DNA from: Elioraea tepidiphila DSM 17972
GTDB taxonomy: Bacteria; Pseudomonadota; Alphaproteobacteria; Acetobacterales; Acetobacteraceae
DNA: 64,000 bases
Direction of reading: 5' to 3'
Assembly (NCBI RefSeq): GCF_000378465.1
Contig: NZ_KB899922.1
Location: 1 to 64,000 of the forward strand
The notes below the pieces were generated by a model. That model did no database searches. It saw only the letters and a program-made list of their open reading frames with translations, and was not told the DNA's origin. How positions within the stretch are numbered: the stretch's first letter is position 1; every line of letters begins with the position of its first letter. Positions 25,641 through 34,841 of the stretch are shown one piece after another. Position numbers and translations under genes: made by a program.

Positions 25641-25901
25641 TCAGCGGGACGCGCCTGACCCCGAGAAAGCGTTGAAGGTGATCAGGGTGAAGGTGTCCTT
25701 CACCCCGGGCAGGCGCTGGACGGTCTCGGTGACGAACAGCCCCGGGTCCTGATCGGGGGCGAGGTAGAACTTCCCGAGCAGGTCGTACTGGCCCGAGATC
25801 GAGTAGATCTCGCTCACCTCGTCGATCCGGTCCACGGCCTCGCGCGCCGTCTCGTAGGCGCGGCCCATCTCGCACTTGATGAGGACGAACAGCGGTCGCA
25901 T
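25641..25901 (-). CDS. Stand-alone Lrp/AsnC effector-binding (RAM) domain protein
   Basis: This 86-residue protein consists only of the Lrp/AsnC C-terminal ligand domain: a beta-alpha-beta-beta-alpha-beta fold from FVLIKCEMGRAYETAREAVD through ISGQYDLLGKFYLAPDQDPG to RLPGVKDTFTLITFNAF. The helix-turn-helix half of normal regulators is absent, and the ATG at 25901 shows this is the natural form, not a truncation. Such stand-alone domains bind amino acids and may modulate full-length Lrp proteins by mixed assembly. It is the promoter-proximal gene before the AbrB protein, suggesting that the pair responds to an amino-acid-like ligand. Confidence 0.88.
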   Translation of the reverse strand: MRPLFVLIKCEMGRAYETAREAVDRIDEVSEIYSISGQYDLLGKFYLAPDQDPGLFVTETVQRLPGVKDTFTLITFNAFSGSGASR

Positions 25902-26005
25902 CGCGGTCTCCTTCGCCGGGCGGATGCTAGGTGCAGGCGAGGGGCTTCACAACCCGCGGCTGGCATGTCGGTTGCGTGGCGCGGGCGGACCGGAGACACT
26001 CGCGC

Positions 26006-27058
26006 ATGGCCATCGACACCGCCTCCGCCCCGCGCGACCGCGGCGGCCCCGCCCAGCCGCTGCTGATCGTGCGCGGCCTCAAGCGCTACTTCCCGATCAA
26101 GGGCGGGTTGCTGAACCGCGCCGCCGGCACGGTGCAGGCGGTGGACGGGATCGGCTTCTCCGTGATGAAGGGCGAGACGCTCGGCATCGTCGGCGAGTCC
26201 GGCTGCGGCAAGTCGACCACCGCGCGGCTGCTGATGCGGCTGATGGAGCCGGATGCGGGCGAGGTGATCTTCGACGGCGAACCGGTGGGGCCGGGCGGGA
26301 TGTCGCTGCGCGAGATGCGCCGGCAGATCCAGATGGTGTTCCAGGACAGTTACGCCTCGCTCAATCCGCGCCTGCCGATCGAGGACACGATCGCCTTCGC
26401 GCCCACCGTGCACGGCGTGCCCAAGGCCAAGGCGCGGGCGAAGGCGCGCGAGCTGCTCGCCGCGGTCGGGCTCGCGCCGGACCAGTTCGCCCGGCGCTAT
26501 CCGCACGAGCTCTCGGGCGGGCAGCGCCAGCGGGTGAACATCGCCCGCGCGCTCGCGCTCGAACCCCGCGTGATCGTGCTCGACGAGCCGGTGAGCGCGC
26601 TCGACAAGTCGGTCGAGGCGCAGGTGCTGAACCTGCTGATCGACCTGAAGCAGCAGTTCGGACTCACCTACATCTTCATCAGCCACGACCTGAACGTGGT
26701 GCAGTTCATCTCCGACCGCGTGCTGGTGATGTATCTCGGCCAGGTGGCGGAGATCGGCCCGGTGGAGAGCATCTACGGCGCGCCGCGCCATCCCTATACC
26801 CAGGCGCTGCTGGCCTCGCGCCCGTCGATGGACCCGGCCCGGCGCATGACCGAGCCGCCGCTGACGGGCGACCCGCCCAACCCGATCAACCCTCCCTCCG
26901 GCTGCCGCTTCCGCACGCGCTGCGCGTTCGCCGAGGATGTGTGCGCGGCCGTGGTGCCGACGCTCGCGGGCGCCGGATCGCACGACCCGCATCTCGCCGC
27001 CTGCCACATGCAGGTGCCGGGCTCGGGCCACAGCCGCGCCGCCGCGCGCGCCGCCTGA
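26006..27058 (+). CDS. Oligopeptide/dipeptide-type ABC transporter ATP-binding protein (DppF/OppF-like)
   Basis: This 350-residue ATPase has Walker A GESGCGKST, Q-loop VFQDSYASLNPRL, signature LSGGQRQRVNIARAL, Walker B VIVLDEPVSALD and H-loop ISHDLNVV. The C-terminal oligopeptide-transporter extension includes the cysteine pattern SGCRFRTRCAFAEDVC and a final Cys near LAACHMQVPG, which in the family binds an Fe-S cluster. ATG at 26006 is chosen because sequence before it is not conserved. The partner ATPase follows 12 bp later. No permease or binding-protein gene adjoins the pair, so their membrane components must be elsewhere. Confidence 0.93.
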   Translation: MAIDTASAPRDRGGPAQPLLIVRGLKRYFPIKGGLLNRAAGTVQAVDGIGFSVMKGETLGIVGESGCGKSTTARLLMRLMEPDAGEVIFDGEPVGPGGMSLREMRRQIQMVFQDSYASLNPRLPIEDTIAFAPTVHGVPKAKARAKARELLAAVGLAPDQFARRYPHELSGGQRQRVNIARALALEPRVIVLDEPVSALDKSVEAQVLNLLIDLKQQFGLTYIFISHDLNVVQFISDRVLVMYLGQVAEIGPVESIYGAPRHPYTQALLASRPSMDPARRMTEPPLTGDPPNPINPPSGCRFRTRCAFAEDVCAAVVPTLAGAGSHDPHLAACHMQVPGSGHSRAAARAA

Positions 27059-27070
27059 GGAGGGGAGGCG

Positions 27071-28069
27071 ATGGAGGCAGTCACGCTCGACCGCGCCGCC
27101 GCGACCGACGCGCTCGTTTCGGTGCGCGACCTCACCGTGCGTTTCGTCTCCAAGGAGGCGACGGTGCACGCGGTGAACGGCGTGTCGTTCGATCTCGCCG
27201 CCGGCGAGGTGCTGGTGATCCTGGGCGAGTCGGGCTCCGGCAAGTCCGTGAGCCTGCGCGCGCTGATGCGGCTCCTGCCCGCGCGCAAGACCGTGATCGA
27301 GGGCGATATCCGTGTGGCCGGCCAGGACGTGCTGGCGATGGCGCCGCGCGCGCTCGAGGATTTCCGCGGCGGCGTCGTGTCGATGATCTTCCAGGAGCCG
27401 ATGACCGCGCTCGACCCGGTGTTCACCATCGGCACCCAGATCGCCGAGACGATCATCCGCCACGAAGGCATCTCCCGCGCCGAGGCGGACCGGCGCGCGC
27501 TGGAACTGCTGGAGCTCGTGCAGGTTCCCTCGGCGAAGCGGCGGCTCGGCAACTATCCGCACGAGCTTTCGGGCGGGCTGCGCCAGCGCGCGATGATCGC
27601 GATCGCGCTTGCCTGCCGGCCCAAGCTTTTGCTCGCCGACGAGCCCACCACCGCGCTCGACGCCACGGTGCAGATCCAGATCCTGCTGCTGCTGCGCAAG
27701 CTCCAACAGGAACTCGGGATGGGCGTGATCTTCGTCACGCACGATCTCGGCGTCGCGGGCGAGATCGCCGACCGCGTGGCGGTGATGTATGCCGGCCGCT
27801 TCGTGGAGTCCGGCATGGTCGAGGAGGTGATGAAGCGCCCGCTGCATCCCTACACCCAGGGGCTGATGGGCAGCACCGTGCATGCGGGGCTGCGCGGCGT
27901 GCGCCTCGCTGCCATTCCGGGCGCGCCGCCCGATCTCGCGCGCCTGCCGCCGGGCTGCGCCTTCGCGCCGCGCTGCGCCTATGCCGAGGAGGCGTGCCGG
28001 GCCGCCGTGCCGGCGGAGAAGCGGCCCGTGCCCGAACACATGGCGCGCTGCATCCGGATCGCCGCCTGA
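27071..28069 (+). CDS. Oligopeptide/dipeptide-type ABC transporter ATP-binding protein (DppD/OppD-like)
   Basis: This 332-residue ATPase has Walker A GESGSGKSV (the last position Val-Ser rather than Thr), Q-loop IFQEPMTALDPVFTIG, signature LSGGLRQRAMIAIAL, Walker B LLADEPTTALD and H-loop VTHDLGVAGE. The extension has PGCAFAPRCAYAEEAC followed by a final Cys in MARCIR, the cluster-ligand pattern of DppD/OppD. It is preceded by GGAGGGGAGG and is co-transcribed with the first ATPase. Its stop lies 1 nt before the start of a molybdenum hydroxylase subunit, an odd operon partner for a peptide importer. Confidence 0.93.
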   Translation: MEAVTLDRAAATDALVSVRDLTVRFVSKEATVHAVNGVSFDLAAGEVLVILGESGSGKSVSLRALMRLLPARKTVIEGDIRVAGQDVLAMAPRALEDFRGGVVSMIFQEPMTALDPVFTIGTQIAETIIRHEGISRAEADRRALELLELVQVPSAKRRLGNYPHELSGGLRQRAMIAIALACRPKLLLADEPTTALDATVQIQILLLLRKLQQELGMGVIFVTHDLGVAGEIADRVAVMYAGRFVESGMVEEVMKRPLHPYTQGLMGSTVHAGLRGVRLAAIPGAPPDLARLPPGCAFAPRCAYAEEACRAAVPAEKRPVPEHMARCIRIAA

Positions 28070-28070
28070 G

Positions 28071-30413
28071 ATGCACGATACCGTGCCGCTGCGCTTCGGC
28101 ATCGGCCAGCCGGTGCGCCGCACCGAGGACCCGCGCCTGCTGCGCGGCCGGGGCCGCTTCGTCGACGACCTCGCGCCGCGCGAGGCGCTGCACGCGGTGT
28201 TCGTCCGTTCGCCGCACGCGCATGCGCGGATCGTTTCGCTCGATGCCGGCCCCGCGCGCGCCACGCCGGGCGTGGTCGCCGTCGTCACCGGGGCCGATCT
28301 GCGCGCCGCCGGGCGCGGCGCGCTGCCCTGCCGGCTGAGCTACACGGGCGATGACGGCAAGCCCGTGCGCTTCCCGCCGCGCCTCGCCCTGCCGCATGAA
28401 CGCGCGCGTTTCGTCGGCGAGGCCGTGGCGATGGTGGTGGGTGAGACCCTCGCCGCCGCGCGCGACGGCGCCGAGGCGGTGGCGATCGACTGGGAGCCGC
28501 TCGATCCGGTGATCGGCATCGCCGCCGCGCGCCAGGCCGCGCCGATCCACGAGGGCTTCCCCGGCAACCGCGTGCATCGCTGGCAGGCGGGCGACGCGGC
28601 CGCGACCGGACGCGCCTTCGCCGCCGCCGCCCACACCGTCTCGGTACCGATCCGGATCAACCGCGTCTCGGTGGCGCCGCTGGAAACGCGCGGGGCGCTC
28701 GCGTCCTGGGATGGGGCACTCGGCCGCTGGACCCTGCTCGCCGCGACCCAGGGCACGACCGAGGCGCATGGCGAGCTCACGCGCGACGCGCTCGGCGTGC
28801 CGCCGCAGGGCCTGCGCATCGTCACGCCGGATGTCGGCGGCGGGTTCGGCATGAAGAACCACGCCTACCCGGAGCATGTGGCGCTGCTGCACGCGGCACA
28901 GATGCTCGGCGCGCCGGTGCGCTGGCAGGCCGAGCGCACCGAGGCCTTCACCGCCGACAGCGCCGGGCGCGACCACGAGATCACGGTCGAGCTCGCGCTT
29001 GACGCCGAGGCGCGCATCACCGCGACGCGCTGGACCTGGACCGCCGATCTCGGTGCCTACTGCGTCGGCTTCGGCCCGGCGATCAACACGATCGGGGGCC
29101 CGCGCATCGTCGTCGGCCCCTACACGATCCCGACATTCCACGTTCGGAGCGAGGGCTATCTCACCACCACGGCGCCGATCGACGCCTATCGCGGCGCCGG
29201 CAAGCCCGAGGCGGCCTATGCGCTGGAGGTGGCGGTGGATGCCGCCGCCGCCGCGATCGGCATGGACCCGGCCGAGCTGCGCCGGCGCAATCTCGTGCCC
29301 GCCTCGGCGATGCCGTATCGCAGCGCCACGGGCCAGACCTATGACAGCGGCGACTTCGCCGGCGTGATGGAGCGTGCGCTGGAGCTCGCCGACCGCGCCG
29401 GCTTTGCCGCGCGCCGCCGCGAGGCGGAAACGCGCGGGATGCGGCGAGGCCTCGGCTTCGGCGTCTATGTCGAGCCCTCGGGCTTCCGCGACAACCGCGT
29501 GCAGGTGGCGTTCGACCGCGCGGGCGGCGTGACCGTCACGCTGAGCGCGGTGTCGAACGGCCAGCCGCACGAGACCGTGTTCGCACAGATCCTGCATGAC
29601 CGGCTCGGCGTGCCCTTCGAGCGCATCCGCGTGGTGCAGGGCGATTCCGATGTCACCGGCTATGCCTCGGGCACGGCCGGGTCGCGCACGCTGACGGTCA
29701 CCGGCGTCGGGCTCTGGCGCTGCGCCGAGGCGATCGAGGCCAAGGGACGGAAGATCGCCGCGAACCTGCTGGAGGCGGCGGTCGAGGACATCGTCGCCGA
29801 GCGCGGCCGCTTCCGCATCGCGGGCACGGACCGCGCCGTCGGCATCACCGAGGTCGCCGCCGCCGCCTGGGACCCGGCCATGGTGCCGGAGGACGAGAGC
29901 CTTGGCCTCGAAGCCGCCGCCCATCCGACCCAGCGGGTGCCGAACTATCCGAACGGCTGCCACGTCGCCGAGGTGGAGATCGACCCCGCGACCGGCGTGG
30001 TGCGGCTGGTGCGCTACACCGCGGTCAACGATTTCGGCGTGGTGGTGAACCCGCTCACCCTGCGCGGCCAGGTCACGGGCGGGATCGTCCAGGGGGTCGG
30101 GCAGATCCTGCTCGAGGACATGGTCTATGACCCGGAGACCGGCCAGACCGCGACCGCTTCCTTCATGGACTACGCCCTGCCGCGCGCCGACGACTTGCCC
30201 GACATCGACTGGGCGACGGTCGAGATCCCCTGCGCCACCAATCCCCTCGGCGTGAAGGGCTGCGGCGAGGCGGGCTGCGCCGGCAGCCTGCCGGCCACGA
30301 TGAATGCGGTCTCGGACGCGCTGCGCTCGGCGGGCGTGGCCGCGGATGCCCTGCCGCTGCCCATGCCCTGCACGCCCGAGCGCGTCTGGCGGGCGCTGCG
30401 GGGAGGCGCCTGA
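28071..30413 (+). CDS. Xanthine dehydrogenase/CO dehydrogenase-type molybdopterin-binding subunit (CoxL-like), orphan
   Basis: This 780-residue large subunit of the molybdenum hydroxylase family begins with the typical IGQPVRRTEDPRLLRGRGRF VDD sequence. The cofactor loops include DVGGGFGMKNHAYPEHVALL, then AYRGAGKPEAAYALE, and GVKGCGEAGCAGSLPATMNA near the C-terminus, where the glutamate of GEAG is the catalytic base. The CO-dehydrogenase AYxCSFR loop is not present. The enzyme needs FAD (CoxM) and 2Fe-2S (CoxS) subunits, but neither gene is nearby, so it borrows partners or is assembled with distant ones. It directly follows two peptide-type ABC ATPases. The substrate, an aldehyde or N-heterocycle, is unknown. 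Confidence 0.9.
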   Translation: MHDTVPLRFGIGQPVRRTEDPRLLRGRGRFVDDLAPREALHAVFVRSPHAHARIVSLDAGPARATPGVVAVVTGADLRAAGRGALPCRLSYTGDDGKPVRFPPRLALPHERARFVGEAVAMVVGETLAAARDGAEAVAIDWEPLDPVIGIAAARQAAPIHEGFPGNRVHRWQAGDAAATGRAFAAAAHTVSVPIRINRVSVAPLETRGALASWDGALGRWTLLAATQGTTEAHGELTRDALGVPPQGLRIVTPDVGGGFGMKNHAYPEHVALLHAAQMLGAPVRWQAERTEAFTADSAGRDHEITVELALDAEARITATRWTWTADLGAYCVGFGPAINTIGGPRIVVGPYTIPTFHVRSEGYLTTTAPIDAYRGAGKPEAAYALEVAVDAAAAAIGMDPAELRRRNLVPASAMPYRSATGQTYDSGDFAGVMERALELADRAGFAARRREAETRGMRRGLGFGVYVEPSGFRDNRVQVAFDRAGGVTVTLSAVSNGQPHETVFAQILHDRLGVPFERIRVVQGDSDVTGYASGTAGSRTLTVTGVGLWRCAEAIEAKGRKIAANLLEAAVEDIVAERGRFRIAGTDRAVGITEVAAAAWDPAMVPEDESLGLEAAAHPTQRVPNYPNGCHVAEVEIDPATGVVRLVRYTAVNDFGVVVNPLTLRGQVTGGIVQGVGQILLEDMVYDPETGQTATASFMDYALPRADDLPDIDWATVEIPCATNPLGVKGCGEAGCAGSLPATMNAVSDALRSAGVAADALPLPMPCTPERVWRALRGGA

Positions 30414-30420
30414 TACGATT

Positions 30421-30439
30421 TGTCACGTTTTACGCGACA
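30421..30439. promoter_or_regulatory. Operator-like palindrome upstream of the first RND operon
   Basis: TGTCACGTTTTACGCGACA is a 19-bp inverted repeat: TGTCACGT and ACGCGACA arms with one mismatch around a TTT centre. It lies 79 bp before the adaptor start and 8 bp after the upstream stop. A TTGTCA at 30420-30425, close to a -35 consensus, overlaps it, though no good -10 follows. TetR-family repressors often control RND pumps through such sites. No regulator gene is adjacent. Confidence 0.5.
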
Positions 30440-30517
30440 TCGTGAGCCGGAAGGAGATTGTTCCCGTCCCGGCGAGATGTCATGTAAGGCGCGGCGTGCC
30501 ATGGGGGACCACCGTCG

Positions 30518-31633
30518 ATGCGGACGGCGTCGCAACTCGTGATTGTCGCCGCGCTTGCCGCGGTGGGGGCCGGATGGGTGGCCTACGGCGACCGGCTCGG
30601 CCTGCCTGACCTGGGCAATCTCATCGGCGTCCAGCCCGCCGCGAACGGCGCGCCGCGGGCCGGTGGCCAGGGCGCCCGGGTGCAGGTAGCGACCGCGCCG
30701 GTGCGCCAGGCGCCGGTGGTCGAGCGGGTCGAGTCGATCGGCACGGCGCGCGCCCGCGAGGCCGTCACCGTCACCAGCCGGGTCTCCGGCATCGTCGTTG
30801 CCATCAACTTCACGGAAGGCCAGGCGGTGGCGGCGGGCGACGTCCTGATCGAGCTCGACCGCAGCCAGCAGGTCGCCGCGCATGATCGCGCGCGCGCCGC
30901 GGCCGACGATGCCCGCACGCGGCTCAACCGCGCGCGCCAGCTGCGCGCGACCCAGGCCGTGGCCGAGGCGCAGATCGACCAGCTCGAGGCGGCCCTGCGC
31001 CAGGCCGAGGCGCAGGTGCGCGAGGCGGCGGCGCGCATCGAGGAGATGAAGATCATCGCCCCGTTCTCGGGCCGGGTCGGGCTGCGCCAGGTGAGCCTCG
31101 GCGCGCTGATCCAGCCCGGCACGGTGGTCACCACGCTGGACGACCTCTCGCGCCTGCGCGTCGAGTTCGCGATCCCCGAGGTGTTCGTCGCCCGTCTTTC
31201 CGCCGGGCAGCGGGTGGGCGCGACCAGCCCCGCCTATGGCGAACGGCGCTTCGAGGGCGTCGTGACGGTGATCGATACGCGCATCGATCCCGCGACCCGT
31301 ACGGTCCGCGCGATCGCCGAGTTCGACAACCCCGATGAGAGCCTGAAGCCCGGCCTGTTCCTCAACATCGCGCTGACGCTCGCCGAACGCCCGAGCGCGC
31401 TGCTGGTGCCCGAGGAGGCGATCGATCCGGTCGGTGACCGCGCCTTCGTCTTTGCGGTGCGCAACGGCCGCGCCGTGCGCCAGGAGGTGAAGCTCGGCAC
31501 GCGCGTGCGGGGCGAGGTCGAGGTGCTCGACGGCATCGCCCCGGACGAGCAGGTGGTGGTGCGCGGGTTGCAGCGCCTGCGCGACGGCGTGCCGGTGAAC
31601 GTCGTCGATGTGCTGCGCCGGCCGGTGAGCTGA
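30518..31633 (+). CDS. RND efflux periplasmic adaptor (HlyD/MexE-like membrane fusion protein), first pump
   Basis: This 371-residue adaptor has an N-terminal hydrophobic anchor (about residues 5-24) and the lipoyl-like half (VTSRVSGIVVAINFTEGQAV). The alpha-helical hairpin is coiled-coil and rich in Ala, Arg and Glu (about 118-175), followed by the second lipoyl half (IIAPFSGRVGLRQVSLGALI) and the beta-barrel region. No lipobox is seen, so it should be anchored by its N-terminal helix. It links the inner-membrane pump encoded 16 bp downstream to an outer-membrane channel. No tolC-like gene belongs to this operon; the TolC at 61.9 kb is a candidate partner. Confidence 0.93.
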   Translation: MRTASQLVIVAALAAVGAGWVAYGDRLGLPDLGNLIGVQPAANGAPRAGGQGARVQVATAPVRQAPVVERVESIGTARAREAVTVTSRVSGIVVAINFTEGQAVAAGDVLIELDRSQQVAAHDRARAAADDARTRLNRARQLRATQAVAEAQIDQLEAALRQAEAQVREAAARIEEMKIIAPFSGRVGLRQVSLGALIQPGTVVTTLDDLSRLRVEFAIPEVFVARLSAGQRVGATSPAYGERRFEGVVTVIDTRIDPATRTVRAIAEFDNPDESLKPGLFLNIALTLAERPSALLVPEEAIDPVGDRAFVFAVRNGRAVRQEVKLGTRVRGEVEVLDGIAPDEQVVVRGLQRLRDGVPVNVVDVLRRPVS

Positions 31634-31649
31634 GGCGAAGGCGCGCGCG

Positions 31650-34600
31650 ATGGTCCTCTCCGACGTCTCGATCAAGCGGCCGGTCTTCGCGACCGTCATG
31701 TCGCTGCTGCTGGTGGTGCTCGGCCTCGCGGCCTTCACCAAGCTGCCGGTGCGCGAATTGCCGCAGATCGATGCCCCGATCGTCTCGGTGACGACCACCT
31801 ATCGCGGTGCCGCAGCACCGGTGGTCGAGACCCAGGTGACCGAGATCATCGAGGGTGCGGTCGCCGGCATCGAGGGGATCAGGGCGATCACCTCGACCTC
31901 GCGGGACGAGCGCAGCCAGGTCACGATCGAGTTCCGGCTCAACCGCGACATCGACGCCGCCGCGAACGACGTGCGCGACCGGGTGGCGCGCGCGCTCAAC
32001 CGGTTGCCCGAGACCGCCGAGCAGCCGGTGGTGGCGAAACAGGATGCGGATGCGCGCGCGATCCTGTGGGCGACACTGATCTCGGATCGACATTCCGGTC
32101 TCGAACTGACCGACATCGCCCGCTCGCTGATGGTGGACCGGCTCTCCACCGTGGACGGGGTCGCCAACATCATCATCAGCGGCGAGCGCCGCTTCGCCAT
32201 GCGCGTCTGGCTCGACCGGCGCGCCCTCGCGGCGCGCGGGCTCACGGTGGACGATGTCGAGACCGCGATCCGGCGCGAGAATGTCGAGCTGCCGGGCGGC
32301 AGGCTGGAGAGCAGCGCGCGCGAGTTCTCCGTGCGCACCGATACCCGGCTCTCGACGCCGCAGCAGTTCCGCAATGTCGTGGTGGCGCAGCGCGGCGGCA
32401 CGCAGGTGACGCTCGGCGATGTCGCGCGCGTCGAGATCGGGCCCGAGGATGACCGGGGCGAACTGCGCGTCATGCGGCAGACCGGTGTGGGCCTCGGCAT
32501 CCAGCGCCAGTCCACGGCCAACACGCTCTCGGTCGCCGAGGGCGTGAAGGCGGAGATCGAGCGCCTCAAATCGGCCCTGCCCGACGGCATCAGCATCGTC
32601 TACGGCTACGACGAGAGCCTGTTCATCGCCCAGTCCATCTACGAGGTGTTCCACGCCCTGTTCGTGGCGCTGTCGATGGTGCTCGCGGTGATCTTCCTGT
32701 TCCTCCGCAGCCTGCGCGCGACGCTGATCCCGGCGGTGGCGATCCCGGTCTCGATCATCGGCTCGTTCATCGCGCTGGCCGCGCTGGGGTTCTCGCTCAA
32801 CGTGCTGACGCTGCTCGGCATGGTGCTGGCGATCGGCATCGTCGTCGACGACGCGATCGTCGTGCTGGAGAACATCCACCGCCGCATCGAGGAGGGCGAA
32901 GAGCCCCTGGTCGCGGCCTATCGCGGGGCGCGGCAGATCGCCTTCGCCGTGATCGCGACCACGCTGGTGCTGGTCGCGGTGTTCGTGCCGATTTCGTTCC
33001 TCGAAGGCCAGACCGGCCGGCTGTTCAGCGAGTTCGGCTTCGCGCTCGCGGCCTCGGTGCTGGTGTCCGGGTTCGTCGCGCTCACGCTGACGCCGATGAT
33101 GTGCTCGAAGCTGTTGCGCGGCCACGAGAGCGACAGCCGGCTGGTGCGGCTCACCGAGCCAGCCTTCGTCGCCCTCAACCGCGGCTTCCGCTGGACGCTC
33201 GAGCGCGCGCTGGGCGCGCCGATCATCGTGCTCGCGGGCGCCGGCGTGCTGTCGGCGGTGGCGGTGGTGCTGTTCATCTCGCTGCCCAAGGAGCTCGCGC
33301 CGGTCGAGGATCGCGGCGTCGTCGTGGTGCCGATCACCGCGCCGGAAGGGGCGTCCTTCGCCTATACGCGCGAGCATGTGCTGAAGGTCGAGGAGATCTT
33401 CTGGCCCTATGTCGAACGCGGCGACGCGGTGACCGTCTTCGCCTCGGCCGGCGGCTGGCAGCGCCCGCCGGTCTCGAACACGGCCAACGTGTTCCTGCGG
33501 CTCGCGCCCTGGCACGAGCGGACGGTCAAGCAGCAGGACCTGACCGCGGAGATCTTCCCGAAGGTGTCGGCGATCCCCGGCGTGCGCGCCTTCGCCGTCA
33601 ATCCCGGCTCGCTCGGCCAACGGGGCTTCCAGGCGCCGGTGCAGCTCGTGCTCCAGGGCCCCGACTACGACACGCTGGTGCAGTGGCGCGATGCGGTGAT
33701 GGAGCGGCTGCGCGAGATTCCGCTGCTGGTGAACATCGACAGCAACTACAAGGAGACAAAGCCCGAGATGCGCGTGCAGATCGACCGCCGCCGCGCGGCC
33801 GATCTCGGCATCTCGATCCAGACCATCGGCCGCACGATCGAGACCATGCTCGGCGCGCGCGAAGTCGGCACCTATGTCGAGCGCGGCAACGAGTACAAGG
33901 TGATCATGCAGGCGGACGCGGAGGACCGCGTCACGCCCTACGATCTGCAGAACATCTTCGTGCGCACCTCCACCGGTGGGCTGGTGCCGCTCTCCAACCT
34001 GATCACCGTCTCCGAGTTCGCGCGCCCGCAGTCGCTCAACCGCGAGGACCGGCTGCGCTCGATCACCGTGACCGCGAGCCTCGCCCCCGGCGTCGCGCTC
34101 GGCGAGGCGCTGGACCGGGTCGAGGCCGCGGCGGCGGAGGTGCTGCCGCCCGACGCGCGCACCACCTGGCGCGGCCAGAGCCGCGAGTTCAAGGAGGGAT
34201 CGAGCGCGCTCTATGTGACCTTCGCGCTCGCGCTGCTGATCGTCTTCCTCGTGCTCGCCGCGCAGTTCGAGAGCTTCGTCCACCCCTTCATCATCCTGCT
34301 CTCGACACCGCTCGCCGTGACGGGTGGGCTGCTCTCGCTCCATCTGCTCGGCCTCTCGCTGAACATGTTCAGCCAGATCGGCCTCATCCTGCTGATCGGG
34401 CTGATGGCCAAGAACGGCATCCTGGTGGTGGAGTTCGCCAACCAGCTGCGCGACCAGGGGCTCGCCGTGCGCGAGGCGGTTCTGGAAGCCTCGGTCGCGC
34501 GGCTCCGGCCGATCCTGATGACGACCATCGCCACCATCCTCGGCGCCTGGCCGCTCGCGACCGCGACCGGCGCCGGGGCGGAGAGCCGCGAGGCGCTTGG

Positions 34601-34769
34601 CGTCGTGGTCATCGGCGGCATGGGGCTCGCGACGCTGGTGACGCTGTTCGCGATCCCGGCGCTCTACCTGCTGCTGGCACCGCTCACCAAGCCCACCGGC
34701 GAGATCGCGCGGCGCCTCGCGGCACTCGACGCGGCGCCGCCGCGAGCGCACCCGCAGCCGGCCGAATAG
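31650..34769 (+). CDS. RND multidrug efflux pump inner-membrane protein, first pump
   Basis: This 1039-residue RND transporter has the usual 12 membrane helices and two large periplasmic loops. The proton relay is intact: Asp-Asp in GIVVDDAIVVLENIH on helix 4 and Lys in LMAKNGILVVEFANQ on helix 10. The N-terminus VLSDVSIKRPVFATVMSLLL is typical of the MexF/hydrophobe-amphiphile group. As a trimer it exports drugs, detergents, fatty acids or other amphiphiles. It ends with a short Pro/Ala-rich tail. The adaptor gene is upstream, an enoyl-CoA hydratase gene 72 bp downstream. Confidence 0.95.
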   Translation: MVLSDVSIKRPVFATVMSLLLVVLGLAAFTKLPVRELPQIDAPIVSVTTTYRGAAAPVVETQVTEIIEGAVAGIEGIRAITSTSRDERSQVTIEFRLNRDIDAAANDVRDRVARALNRLPETAEQPVVAKQDADARAILWATLISDRHSGLELTDIARSLMVDRLSTVDGVANIIISGERRFAMRVWLDRRALAARGLTVDDVETAIRRENVELPGGRLESSAREFSVRTDTRLSTPQQFRNVVVAQRGGTQVTLGDVARVEIGPEDDRGELRVMRQTGVGLGIQRQSTANTLSVAEGVKAEIERLKSALPDGISIVYGYDESLFIAQSIYEVFHALFVALSMVLAVIFLFLRSLRATLIPAVAIPVSIIGSFIALAALGFSLNVLTLLGMVLAIGIVVDDAIVVLENIHRRIEEGEEPLVAAYRGARQIAFAVIATTLVLVAVFVPISFLEGQTGRLFSEFGFALAASVLVSGFVALTLTPMMCSKLLRGHESDSRLVRLTEPAFVALNRGFRWTLERALGAPIIVLAGAGVLSAVAVVLFISLPKELAPVEDRGVVVVPITAPEGASFAYTREHVLKVEEIFWPYVERGDAVTVFASAGGWQRPPVSNTANVFLRLAPWHERTVKQQDLTAEIFPKVSAIPGVRAFAVNPGSLGQRGFQAPVQLVLQGPDYDTLVQWRDAVMERLREIPLLVNIDSNYKETKPEMRVQIDRRRAADLGISIQTIGRTIETMLGAREVGTYVERGNEYKVIMQADAEDRVTPYDLQNIFVRTSTGGLVPLSNLITVSEFARPQSLNREDRLRSITVTASLAPGVALGEALDRVEAAAAEVLPPDARTTWRGQSREFKEGSSALYVTFALALLIVFLVLAAQFESFVHPFIILLSTPLAVTGGLLSLHLLGLSLNMFSQIGLILLIGLMAKNGILVVEFANQLRDQGLAVREAVLEASVARLRPILMTTIATILGAWPLATATGAGAESREALGVVVIGGMGLATLVTLFAIPALYLLLAPLTKPTGEIARRLAALDAAPPRAHPQPAE

Positions 34770-34841
34770 CAGCCTCCCCGGCCTGACCCTTCCGCCGCTT
34801 GCCGCGCCGTCGCAGGATGCGGCGAGGATGCGGGAGGGATC

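Noticed and set aside
28071-30413. Aerobic CO dehydrogenase large subunit
   Set aside because: The form I CoxL active-site loop (AYxCSFR) is absent and coxM/coxS are missing, so only the broader molybdenum hydroxylase family is supported.
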